Source: Paenarthrobacter sp. DKR-5
Lineage (GTDB): Bacteria > Actinomycetota > Actinomycetes > Actinomycetales > Micrococcaceae
Reading direction: 5' to 3'
DNA length: 64,000 nucleotides
NCBI RefSeq assembly: GCF_018531425.1
Contig: NZ_JAHBOI010000005.1
Location: 363,971 to 427,970, forward strand
Positions 17,864 to 24,431 of the stretch are shown here, one piece after another; position 1 is the stretch's first letter; each line of letters starts with the position of its first letter. The position numbers and the translations under genes were made by a program. The notes under the pieces are model-generated. The model did not search any database. It saw nothing but the letters and a program-made list of their open reading frames with translations, and had not been told where the DNA came from.

Positions 17864-17940
17864 GATACCTGGCCAGCCCGCTGAGCGGATCAACAGCCGC
17901 GGTTTCACTTGCCGTCGACGGAGGCATGCTGGCACCCTAG
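17854..17940 (+). pseudogene. 3' relic of a short-chain dehydrogenase gene (2-keto-3-deoxy-L-fuconate dehydrogenase type)
   Basis: In a second frame the sequence reads AAIRYLASPLSGST...SLAVDGGMLAP and then TAG. This is the typical C-terminus of SDR sugar-acid dehydrogenases (YLASPxSGxxTG...AVDGGM). Only about 28 codons of a roughly 250-codon gene remain, with no start. It overlaps the hydrolase relic at the shared bases around GAGCGGCCA, which are probably the deletion junction. Confidence 0.6.
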
Positions 17941-17998
17941 CCGGGAGAGGTGCAGCGGTGGCACGCTAGGCAGACCACCGCAGACGGGAGCAGATTCC

Positions 17999-18169
17999 AT
18001 GAGCGAACTCAAATGCAAGCTGTGCGGACATCCGTTCGTCATGCACCGGATCGTTGAGATGGAGTACGGCGAAAAGAGCGCCCAGGACGACGTTCCGCAC
18101 CACTGCAGCAACCCGGCGTGCGAGAACAGTGACCCTGAGCGTGTCACGGACGCTTCCTACACCGAATAG
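17999..18169 (+). CDS. Small zinc-ribbon protein, function unknown
   Basis: This 56-residue protein starts MSELKCKLCGHPF and ends with a second cysteine pair in HHCSNPACEN. CxxC (6, 9) and CxxxxC (36, 41), with nearby His34 and His35, would form one zinc ribbon. The acidic tail is unstructured. ATG 17999 is preceded by GGGAG at 10 bases; the open frame upstream overlaps the SDR relic and is not used. Small stand-alone ribbons of this kind often bind nucleic acid or act as metal-dependent adaptors, but no family name can be given. Confidence 0.7.
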   Translation: MSELKCKLCGHPFVMHRIVEMEYGEKSAQDDVPHHCSNPACENSDPERVTDASYTE

Positions 18170-18352
18170 ACGAAAGCCGCGAACGCCCTAGCCGGTGCCG
18201 GATTTTGGTGACAAAATCGAGAGCGCTGGGGCCCCAGCATGGGAAGTCCCTCCGGTCTCAACCGTATGGGGAGGGCTTTCCGGGCAATCCGGCCAGGCTG
18301 CCCCCTTGGCCGGATTGCTTCGCGTCCGGGAACTTTTCCGGGAAAGAAGGAG

Positions 18353-18440
18353 CGGAAGGTAAGGGATTCGAACCCTTGGTACGGGGTTACCGCACACTGG
18401 TTTTCAAGACCAGCTCCATCGGCCGCTCGGACAACCTTCC
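18353..18440 (-). tRNA. tRNA-Ser (anticodon TGA)
   Basis: The minus strand folds as a class II tRNA with acceptor GGAAGGT paired with ACCTTCC, anticodon loop CTTGAAA (TGA), a long variable arm, and T loop GGTTCGAATCC. The discriminator is G and no CCA is encoded. It reads UCN serine codons. Confidence 0.97.
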
Positions 18441-18527
18441 TTAGCTAGTAGTGTTTCATAGCGGGCTCGGCTCAGACAAAAGCAGAAACAAACGCAGCCG
18501 GGCGCGAAAGACTAGCGGAGGATAGGC

Positions 18528-19508
18528 ATGAAAGCGGTTGTCATCGCGAAGCCCGGCGGTCCCGAGGTGCTCCAGGTCCAGGAGGTCGACGCCCCTGTGC
18601 CCGGCCCCGGGGAAGTGCTGATCGACGTCGTCGCTGCCGGAATCAACCGCGCCGACGTGCAGCAGCGCCGGGGGTTCTACCCGCCGCCGCCCGGCGCATC
18701 CGAGATTCCCGGCCTGGAAGTGTCCGGGCGCATCGCCGCCTTCGGGCCGGAGGTGACCAAACCGTTCACCAAAGGGGACCCCGTCGTCGCACTTCTCTCG
18801 GGCGGCGGGTACGCCCAGCAGGTGGCGGTCCCGGCCGAGCAGGTCCTGCGGGTGCCCAAAGGACTGGACCTGGTCAGCGCGGCGGCGCTGCCGGAGGTGG
18901 CCGCCACTGTGTACTCCAATCTCTATATGACCGCGCAGCTGCAGCCCGGGGAGACGGTGCTCATCCACGGCGGTGCGGGCGGCATTGGCACGATGGCGAT
19001 CCAGATGGCCAAGGCCTTCGGCTCGACGGTGATCACCACGGTGGGAAGTGCCGAGAAGTTCGGCACCACGAGATTCCTCGGGGCCGATGTCAGCATCAAC
19101 TACAACGAGGACGACTTCGTGGCGGAGGTGCGCGAGCACACCGACGGGCGCGGGGCCGACGTCATTCTCGACGTGATCGGTGCGAAGTACCTGGACCGCA
19201 ACCTCGATGCGCTGGCACTCTACGGAAGGCTTGTGGTGATCGGGCTGCAGGGCGGCGCCAAGGCGGAGCTGGACCTTGGCAAGCTCATGGCCAAGCGTGC
19301 TGCCGTCATCGGCACGACCCTGCGCGCGCGCCCGGCGGCGGAAAAGGGTGCGATCATGGCCGCCGTGCGCGAGCACGTGTGGCCCCTCATCGAGGACGGG
19401 TCCGTCCAGCCGCAGGTCAGCCGGACCTTCCCGCTCGCGCAGGCTGCCGCCGCGCATGAGTATTTCGACTCCGGGGAGCATGTGGGCAAGGTCCTGCTGC
19501 TGGCCTGA
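18528..19508 (+). CDS. NAD(P)H-quinone oxidoreductase (zeta-crystallin/PIG3-like MDR family)
   Basis: This zinc-free medium-chain dehydrogenase has 326 residues. The start MKAVVIAKPGGPEVLQVQEV and GINRADVQQRRGFYPPPPGASEIPGLEVSG define the quinone oxidoreductase branch. The Rossmann loop HGGAGGIGTMAIQMAKAFGS lies near 146-165. The PIG3-type segment LALYGRLVVIGLQGGAKAELDL follows. It probably reduces quinones by one electron using NADPH. A GGAGGA site precedes the ATG by 6-7 bases. No operon partner is obvious; cstA begins 179 bp downstream with its own control region. Confidence 0.9.
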   Translation: MKAVVIAKPGGPEVLQVQEVDAPVPGPGEVLIDVVAAGINRADVQQRRGFYPPPPGASEIPGLEVSGRIAAFGPEVTKPFTKGDPVVALLSGGGYAQQVAVPAEQVLRVPKGLDLVSAAALPEVAATVYSNLYMTAQLQPGETVLIHGGAGGIGTMAIQMAKAFGSTVITTVGSAEKFGTTRFLGADVSINYNEDDFVAEVREHTDGRGADVILDVIGAKYLDRNLDALALYGRLVVIGLQGGAKAELDLGKLMAKRAAVIGTTLRARPAAEKGAIMAAVREHVWPLIEDGSVQPQVSRTFPLAQAAAAHEYFDSGEHVGKVLLLA

Positions 19509-19644
19509 GCGCAACGCAGCACGTGCCGGGGAGCGCCGGCAAGGGGACCCGGCTGGACCGATCGTCGCACCGGATGCGCCGCTCACCGATCAGGCGCGGT
19601 GGCGCCCCGCCCGCGGGCCCGGATACCCCCAGGGGGACTGTTAG

Positions 19645-19679
19645 CCTCGTGATGTAGACCACTCCACAACATCACGAGG
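19645..19679 (+). promoter_or_regulatory. Leader hairpin overlapping the cstA ribosome-binding site
   Basis: Two perfect 11-bp arms (CCTCGTGATGT at 19645-19655 and ACATCACGAGG at 19669-19679) flank a 13-base spacer. The right arm contains the first bases of the Shine-Dalgarno sequence GAGGGG, 8 bases before the cstA ATG. In RNA the stem would hide the ribosome site; in DNA the dyad could be an operator. Confidence 0.5.
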
Positions 19680-19687
19680 GGAAATCC

Positions 19688-21985
19688 ATGTCTGAGCGCG
19701 ATCAGCGCACTTCAGCACGCGGCGGCGCGGGGGACCACGCTGTGCTGACCCAGGACCCGGCGCTCCCGCCGGTGGTCCTGGACCCCGAAGCGGAACGCAA
19801 GACTGCCAAATGGACGCCGGCGAGGATCGCCCTCTGGGCTGCGATCTCCCTCCTGGGCGGCGTCGCCTGGGTGGTGCTCGCCGTCGTCCGCGGTGAAAGC
19901 GTCAACGCGATCTGGTTCGTGTTCGCCGCCGTCTGCACCTACCTCATCGGCTACCGCTTCTATTCGAAGTACATCGAGAAGTACCTGCTCAAGCCGGATG
20001 ACCGGCGCGCCACCCCGGCGGAGTACAAGGCGGACGGCAAGGACTTCGTCGCCACGGACCGCAACGTCCTCTTCGGCCACCATTTCGCCGCCATCGCCGG
20101 AGCCGGCCCCCTGGTGGGACCCGTGCTCGCAGCCCAGATGGGCTACCTGCCGGGGACCATCTGGATCATCGTCGGGGTCGTCCTCGCCGGCGCCGTCCAG
20201 GACTACCTTGTGATGTTCTTCTCCATGCGCCGCGGCGGCCGCTCGCTCGGCCAGATGGCGCGCGAGGAGCTCGGGCTCATCGGGGGCACCGCGGCCCTGG
20301 TGGCCACCTTGCTCATCATGATCATCATCGTCGCCATCTTGGCGCTGGTCGTCGTCAACGCCCTGGGTGAGAGCCCGTGGGGCGTCTTCTCTGTCTCCAT
20401 GACCATCCCGATCGCCCTCCTGATGGGTCTGTACCTGCGCTTCTGGCGCCCGGGCAAGGTCACCGAGGTCTCCATCATCGGCTTCGTCCTGCTGATGGCC
20501 GCGATCATCGGCGGCGGCATCGTCTCCAAGACCGAATGGGGCGCCGCCTTCTTCCACCTGGACCGCACCACCATCGCGTGGGGCATCATCATTTACGGCT
20601 TCATCGCCGCGGTCCTGCCGGTCTGGCTGCTGCTCGCTCCCCGGGACTACCTTTCGACCTTCATGAAGATCGGCACCATCGTCATGCTCGCGGTGGCCGT
20701 CGTCGTCGTCCGCCCCGAGATCAACGTCCCCGCGTTCAGCGAGTTCGCCGGCAAGGACAACGGGCCGGTGGTCTCCGGAGCGCTCTTCCCGTTCCTGTTC
20801 GTGACCATCGCCTGCGGGGCGCTCTCGGGCTTCCACGCGCTAATCTCCTCGGGCACCACGCCGAAGCTGATCGAGAAGGAGCGTCAGACCCGGTTCATCG
20901 GCTACGGCGGCATGCTGATGGAATCCTTCGTGGCCATCATGGCGCTGGTCGCCGCGCTGTCGATTGATCGCGGCATTTACTTCGCCATGAACGCCGCCCC
21001 GGCTGCGACCGGCGGGACCGTCGAAGGGGCCGTCTCCTTCGTGAACTCGCTGGGTCTTACCGGAGTGCAGCTCGACGCCGGCACCCTGGCCCAGACGGCC
21101 AAGGACGTGGGCGAGCAGAGCATCGTCTCGCGCACCGGCGGCGCGCCCACCCTCGCCGTCGGCCTGGCCCACATCATGCACCAGCTGTTCGGCGGGCCGG
21201 CCCTGATGAGCTTCTGGTACCACTTCGCCATCATGTTCGAGGCGCTCTTCATCCTCACGGCGGTCGACGCCGGCACCAGGGTGGCGCGCTTCATGCTGCA
21301 GGATTCGATCGGCAACTTCGTGCCCCGTTTCAAGGACACCTCCTGGCGTCCGGGTGCCTGGCTGACGACGGCGGTCATGGTCGCCGCCTGGGGCGCCGTC
21401 CTGCTGATGGGCGTGACCGACCCGCTCGGCGGCATCAACACGCTGTTCCCGCTGTTCGGCATCGCCAACCAGCTGCTCGCGGCTATCGCCCTCGCGGTCT
21501 GCCTCGCGATCGTCGCCAAGCGCGGCAGTTTCAGGCACCTCTGGGTGGTGGCGCTGCCGCTGGCCTTCGCCGCCGTGGTGACAATTTCGGCATCGTTCCA
21601 GAAGATCTTCTCTCCGGTTCCCGCCGTGGGTTACTGGGCGCAGCACAACGCGTTCCAGCACGCCCTCTCGCAGGGCAAGACATCGTTCGGCACCGCCAAG
21701 ACCGTCGCCGCCATGGAGGCCGTGGTGCGCAACACCACCGTCCAAGGCACCCTGTCGATCGTCTTCGTCGTCCTGTCCATCGTCGTCATCCTCGCCGCGC
21801 TGCGGGTCACCTGGCGCGCATTCCGCAACGGGCCGGCGTCGTTGGGCCCGGATACGGAGGACCCTGCGGTTCCGTCCCGCATCTTCGCTCCCGCCGGCAT
21901 GATGGCCACAAAGGAGGAGAAGGCGGTCCTCGCTGAGTGGACCGAAGCGGGCCGCGAACCGGTGCCTGCCGGAGCCGGGCATTGA
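19688..21985 (+). CDS. cstA: Carbon starvation protein CstA, peptide/pyruvate transporter
   Basis: This 765-residue inner-membrane protein has about 16-18 hydrophobic segments. The characteristic CstA stretches are visible: GYRFYSKYIEKYL, the DRNVLFGHHFAAIAGAGPLVGPVLAAQMGYLPG block near residues 118-148, and SGFHALISSGTTPKLI. The C-terminal CstA_5TM-like region includes LFGIANQLLAAIAL. The family imports peptides or pyruvate when preferred carbon runs low. It is followed by its usual small partner of the YbdD type in an overlapping frame. The upstream hairpin over the ribosome site suggests translational or repressor control. Confidence 0.95.
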   Translation: MSERDQRTSARGGAGDHAVLTQDPALPPVVLDPEAERKTAKWTPARIALWAAISLLGGVAWVVLAVVRGESVNAIWFVFAAVCTYLIGYRFYSKYIEKYLLKPDDRRATPAEYKADGKDFVATDRNVLFGHHFAAIAGAGPLVGPVLAAQMGYLPGTIWIIVGVVLAGAVQDYLVMFFSMRRGGRSLGQMAREELGLIGGTAALVATLLIMIIIVAILALVVVNALGESPWGVFSVSMTIPIALLMGLYLRFWRPGKVTEVSIIGFVLLMAAIIGGGIVSKTEWGAAFFHLDRTTIAWGIIIYGFIAAVLPVWLLLAPRDYLSTFMKIGTIVMLAVAVVVVRPEINVPAFSEFAGKDNGPVVSGALFPFLFVTIACGALSGFHALISSGTTPKLIEKERQTRFIGYGGMLMESFVAIMALVAALSIDRGIYFAMNAAPAATGGTVEGAVSFVNSLGLTGVQLDAGTLAQTAKDVGEQSIVSRTGGAPTLAVGLAHIMHQLFGGPALMSFWYHFAIMFEALFILTAVDAGTRVARFMLQDSIGNFVPRFKDTSWRPGAWLTTAVMVAAWGAVLLMGVTDPLGGINTLFPLFGIANQLLAAIALAVCLAIVAKRGSFRHLWVVALPLAFAAVVTISASFQKIFSPVPAVGYWAQHNAFQHALSQGKTSFGTAKTVAAMEAVVRNTTVQGTLSIVFVVLSIVVILAALRVTWRAFRNGPASLGPDTEDPAVPSRIFAPAGMMATKEEKAVLAEWTEAGREPVPAGAGH

Positions 21986-22185
21986 GCACTGCACCGGCAC
22001 GGCTGGGACGCGGGCTGAAAAGCCTGGGCGCCTACCTTAAGGCGGTACTGGGCGAGGACGCGTATGAGCAGTACCTCGCCCACCACCGACGCACCGCCTG
22101 TGAGGCGCCGGCCATGACCGCGAAGGAATTCTGGCGCGACAAGACGGACCGCCAGGACGCCAATCCGCAGGGCCGCTGCTGCTAG
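21982..22185 (+). CDS. YbdD/YjiX family small protein
   Basis: This 67-residue protein begins at a TTG that overlaps the cstA stop (TTGA) with GGAG 7 bases upstream. The core LKSLGAYLKAVLGEDAYEQYLAHHRRT...PAMTAKEFWRDKTDRQDANPQGRCC matches the small soluble partner that almost always follows cstA/btsT, including the Cys-Cys end. Its role is unproven; it is proposed to modulate the transporter. A 16-bp hairpin terminator follows. Confidence 0.9.
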   Translation: MSTAPARLGRGLKSLGAYLKAVLGEDAYEQYLAHHRRTACEAPAMTAKEFWRDKTDRQDANPQGRCC

Positions 22186-22223
22186 GGAGCGCTGCTGCAG
22201 CTGACGGCACAGCGACCGTATGG

Positions 22224-22262
22224 AGGCCGCGGCGGGACACTCACAATGTCCCGCCGCGGCCT
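22224..22262. terminator. 16-bp hairpin after cstA-ybdD
   Basis: A perfect 16-bp stem (AGGCCGCGGCGGGACA and complement) encloses a 7-base loop. It is very stable, but only CTTC follows, so it is an L-shaped, T-poor terminator as is common in actinobacteria. Confidence 0.7.
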
Positions 22263-22309
22263 TCGCGCTACCGAAGGACGGGGCAGAACCGACGTGAGAG
22301 TATGAACCC

Positions 22310-22900
22310 ATGAGTGAACAGGATGAGACTGTTACCGAAGGCCGTGTCACGGACGGCCACGCCGACGGCCCTGAGCACCGCATCGAACAGCACCAAGGCG
22401 GTGAACCCCCGCAGCTCCAGGAGCTCGTTGACCAGCCAGCCAAGGTCATGCGCATCGGCACGATGGTCCGTCAGCTGCTCGAGGAGGTGCGCAATTCCCC
22501 GCTCGACGAGGCCGCCCGCACCCGGCTGGCCGAAATCCACGAGCGGTCCATCCGTGAGCTCGAGGACGGCCTTGCCCCCGAACTGGTCGAGGAGCTGCAC
22601 CGCATCCACCTGCCGTTCACCGAAGCCCAGATTCCGTCCGACGCCGAGCTGAGGATCGCCCAGGCACAGCTGGTGGGCTGGCTCGAGGGGTTGTTCCACG
22701 GCATCCAGACGGCGTTGGCGGCCCAGCAAATCTCGCTCCAACACGCGGCTGCGCAGCGGCAGTTCCGCGAACTTCCGCCCGGAACCGTGATTGCGCCCGG
22801 CATCGTCATCGGAGAAAACGGCCAGCCCCGACGCGCCGCTCCCGGCCGCGAGGGCAAGCAGCCTCCTGGTGAGGCCACCGGCCCCGGACAGTACCTCTAG
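22310..22900 (+). CDS. bpa: Bacterial proteasome activator Bpa (PafE)
   Basis: This 196-residue protein opens the 20S proteasome gate without ATP by forming a dodecameric ring. The four-helix core is visible (QLQELVDQPAKVMRIGTMVRQLLEEVRNSPLDEAARTRL, then SIRELEDGLAPELVEELHRIHLPF and LVGWLEGLFHGIQTALAAQQ). The C-terminus ends exactly in GQYL, the penultimate-tyrosine motif that docks into the proteasome alpha ring. The N-terminal 35 residues are acidic and disordered; an additional Pro/Gly-rich linker precedes the tail. It implies that proteasome core genes exist elsewhere in this genome. A helical protein gene follows 9 bp downstream. Confidence 0.93.
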   Translation: MSEQDETVTEGRVTDGHADGPEHRIEQHQGGEPPQLQELVDQPAKVMRIGTMVRQLLEEVRNSPLDEAARTRLAEIHERSIRELEDGLAPELVEELHRIHLPFTEAQIPSDAELRIAQAQLVGWLEGLFHGIQTALAAQQISLQHAAAQRQFRELPPGTVIAPGIVIGENGQPRRAAPGREGKQPPGEATGPGQYL

Positions 22901-22909
22901 GCGGAGCGG

Positions 22910-23338
22910 TTGGCTTTCTTCGCCGCGGCACGGCAGGCCCGGCGGGACGACGCCGAACTCGGCAAGGGCGTGTGGCGGCGCGCCCACGACCGCTTCCGCC
23001 GCGGCCTGGATCGCTACCACCAGGTGCTCGAGGGGGTGGACGACGACGCCCTCTATAACGACCTGGCCGCCCTCGCCAACGACCTGGCGGCCTTGCTGCC
23101 GCGCGTGCGGGCGGTCTGCCGCGAGGCGCATTACCGGGCGCCCAGTGAGGAACTCGACATACCCGGGGCCCTGATCGAGGTGCACCGGGAACTCTCGCGG
23201 GCCGGAAACTCCTTGGCGACGACGGCGGAGGCCGCGGCCATGGCTCGGCTGGGTGTGGCCGATCCGTCCACGCCCCGCCGCCGCGCCCAGGCGGTCTTCG
23301 ACCAGGTCGCCGCCTGCGAAAGCCTGATGCGGCGCTGA
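22910..23338 (+). CDS. Uncharacterised helical protein, probable operon partner of bpa
   Basis: The reading frame starts at TTG 22910, 9 bp after the bpa stop, with GGAG just upstream. The 142 residues are rich in Ala, Arg, Glu and Leu and predict mostly helix. They contain ARQARRDDAELGKGVWRRAHDRFRRGLDRYHQVLEG, then DDDALYNDLAALANDLAALLPRVRAVC with a heptad-like pattern. There is no signal peptide and no membrane segment. The family was not recognised. Close linkage to the proteasome activator suggests a related role, but that is inference. Its end lies 14 bp from the convergent ChaB gene. Confidence 0.65.
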   Translation: MAFFAAARQARRDDAELGKGVWRRAHDRFRRGLDRYHQVLEGVDDDALYNDLAALANDLAALLPRVRAVCREAHYRAPSEELDIPGALIEVHRELSRAGNSLATTAEAAAMARLGVADPSTPRRRAQAVFDQVAACESLMRR

Positions 23339-23352
23339 CCCCGCCGCGCCCG

Positions 23353-23772
23353 CTACTCCGAGGCCTTGCGTGTCTTCTGCTCGTTGGCCTTCCTGATGGC
23401 CTCGACCAGTTCGGGTTTGGACATCGAGGAGCGGCCGGGCACATCGAGGCGCTGGGCGATCTCGTAGAGGTGGGCCTTCGAGGCGTTGGCATCGACGCCT
23501 CCGGCAGTCGAAGCCGGGCTGTTCCGGCCTCCCGCCGCCCGGCTATCCGAGGGACCCGGTTTGTCCTTCTTCTCCCAGCGGTCGCCGACCTTCTCGTGCG
23601 TGTGCTTCAGCGCGCTGTACGCCACCCGGTGCGCGCGCTCCTCGTCGGAGTACTCCGCAGCCGCGGCATCGTGGGCTTTGGCGAATGTCTCCTGCGCCTT
23701 GCGGTCCGAGCGCTGCAGCGTACCGGGCAGTTCGTTCTGCCGTGCCGTGCCGCCCTTGTCTGTCTTCGGCAT
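23353..23772 (-). CDS. ChaB domain protein with C-terminal Rho N-terminal-like (SAP-like) domain
   Basis: The N-terminal 70 residues (NELPGTLQRSDRKAQETFAKAHDAAAAEYSDEERAHRVAYSALKHTHEKVGDRWEKK) form a ChaB domain. After a Ser/Gly/Ala linker, the segment SKAHLYEIAQRLDVPGRSSMSKPELVEAIRKANE (100-133) is a Rho_N/SAP-like helix-extended-loop-helix that may bind nucleic acid. At 139 residues it is longer than ChaB alone (about 76). ChaB proteins were named as cation-transport regulators, but their molecular role is not settled. The gene is divergent from the six-cysteine miniprotein across the CsoR-type operator. Confidence 0.88.
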   Translation of the reverse strand: MPKTDKGGTARQNELPGTLQRSDRKAQETFAKAHDAAAAEYSDEERAHRVAYSALKHTHEKVGDRWEKKDKPGPSDSRAAGGRNSPASTAGGVDANASKAHLYEIAQRLDVPGRSSMSKPELVEAIRKANEQKTRKASE

Positions 23773-23826
23773 TCGCTTCTCCTGTCTCCCGCTGAGCCGG
23801 CGCTACTCGATCAAACACCATCGTTC

Positions 23827-23842
23827 ATACCCTAGGGGGTAT
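23827..23842. promoter_or_regulatory. CsoR/RcnR-type operator
   Basis: ATACCCTAGGGGGTAT (ATACCCCCTAGGGTAT on the minus strand) is a near-palindrome with GC tracts flanked by ATAC/GTAT, the form bound by CsoR/RcnR/FrmR-family metal or formaldehyde repressors. It overlaps a TATTAT -10-like hexamer (23840-23845) leading into the six-cysteine miniprotein gene. The regulator itself is not in the window. Confidence 0.6.
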
Positions 23843-23903
23843 TATTGTTTTAGGGGCGCCGCATCGGAGGCGCCCGACGACATATCTGACGAAGGAGTTC
23901 ATT

Positions 23904-24023
23904 ATGTGTGCTGCAGTTGGCTGCAATCGTTGCGGCAAGGTCACCTGGGCCGGGTGCGGGGAACACGTCGACCTGGTGATGGCCGACGTTCCGCAGGAAC
24001 AGCGCTGCACCTGCAACGACTGA
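23904..24023 (+). CDS. Six-cysteine miniprotein (39 aa), probable metal-binding
   Basis: ATG 23904 has a strong GAAGGAG site 6 bases upstream. The product has Cys2, Cys7, Cys10, Cys18, Cys35 and Cys37 plus His21. The frame MCAAVGCNRCGK, TWAGCGEHVDLVM, VP..QRCTC matches a small protein widely seen in actinobacteria and other bacteria and usually annotated as hypothetical. The CxxC and CxC pairs and the CsoR-type operator 62 bp upstream suggest that it binds or buffers a soft metal such as copper (inference). It is too short for most gene finders. The stop is 10 bp from the convergent next gene. Confidence 0.85.
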   Translation: MCAAVGCNRCGKVTWAGCGEHVDLVMADVPQEQRCTCND

Positions 24024-24033
24024 TCCTCCCGGG

Positions 24034-24324
24034 CTAGTCCTCGTGCTCCGGCGGCTCGCCTGCCAGCCCGCGCTGGGCCCGGTCGGCCCGTTCGGATGAG
24101 CCAGGCGGCAGCGGGTCGGTCGCCCCGGGAACTTCATCGGGGGCATAGTCGGCGAGGCCCGCGTCCACCCGCTCCTGTTCCGTGGCGAGTGCCAGCGCGT
24201 CGTCGTCGACGTGGTCGTGCATCTTGGAGTGGCCGTAGCGGGACTTGCGGGGCAGCGCGTCGTCATGAGGTTCAATCACATCGTCGAGCTCGGACGGCCC
24301 GTCGTTGGTGGAGCTGGACATCAT
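24034..24324 (-). CDS. Hypothetical acidic protein
   Basis: This 96-residue protein is highly charged and probably disordered, with many Asp, Glu and Pro residues and segments such as DDVIEPHDDALPRKSRYGHSKMHDHVDDDALALATEQERVDAGLADYAPDEVP. The repeated His-Asp pairs may bind divalent cations, but no family was recognised. Two consecutive ATGs follow GGAGGAGGA, so the start may be 24324 or 24321. No signal peptide or membrane segment. It lies just beyond the terminator of the PHP hydrolase gene, which is also on the minus strand. Confidence 0.65.
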   Translation of the reverse strand: MMSSSTNDGPSELDDVIEPHDDALPRKSRYGHSKMHDHVDDDALALATEQERVDAGLADYAPDEVPGATDPLPPGSSERADRAQRGLAGEPPEHED

Positions 24325-24380
24325 TCCTCCTCCGTTTTCGAACGTCTTCCCAGCCTAGACCGGTGCCCTGCGACTGTCGA

Positions 24381-24421
24381 CGGCGGCTGTGGTTCCGGGT
24401 GTGCCGGAACCACAGCCGCCG
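24381..24421. terminator. 17-bp hairpin terminator after the PHP metallohydrolase
   Basis: CGGCGGCTGTGGTTCCG and its exact complement enclose a 7-base loop, 10 bases after the metallohydrolase stop on the minus strand. It has no T-run. Confidence 0.65.
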
Positions 24422-24431
24422 ACGGGTCTTC

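Noticed and set aside
19624..19637. CCCCC-A-GGGGG palindrome upstream of cstA as a second CsoR site
   Set aside because: The left flank (ATACCCCC) fits but the right flank lacks the GTAT half and cstA has no known link to copper; insufficient evidence.
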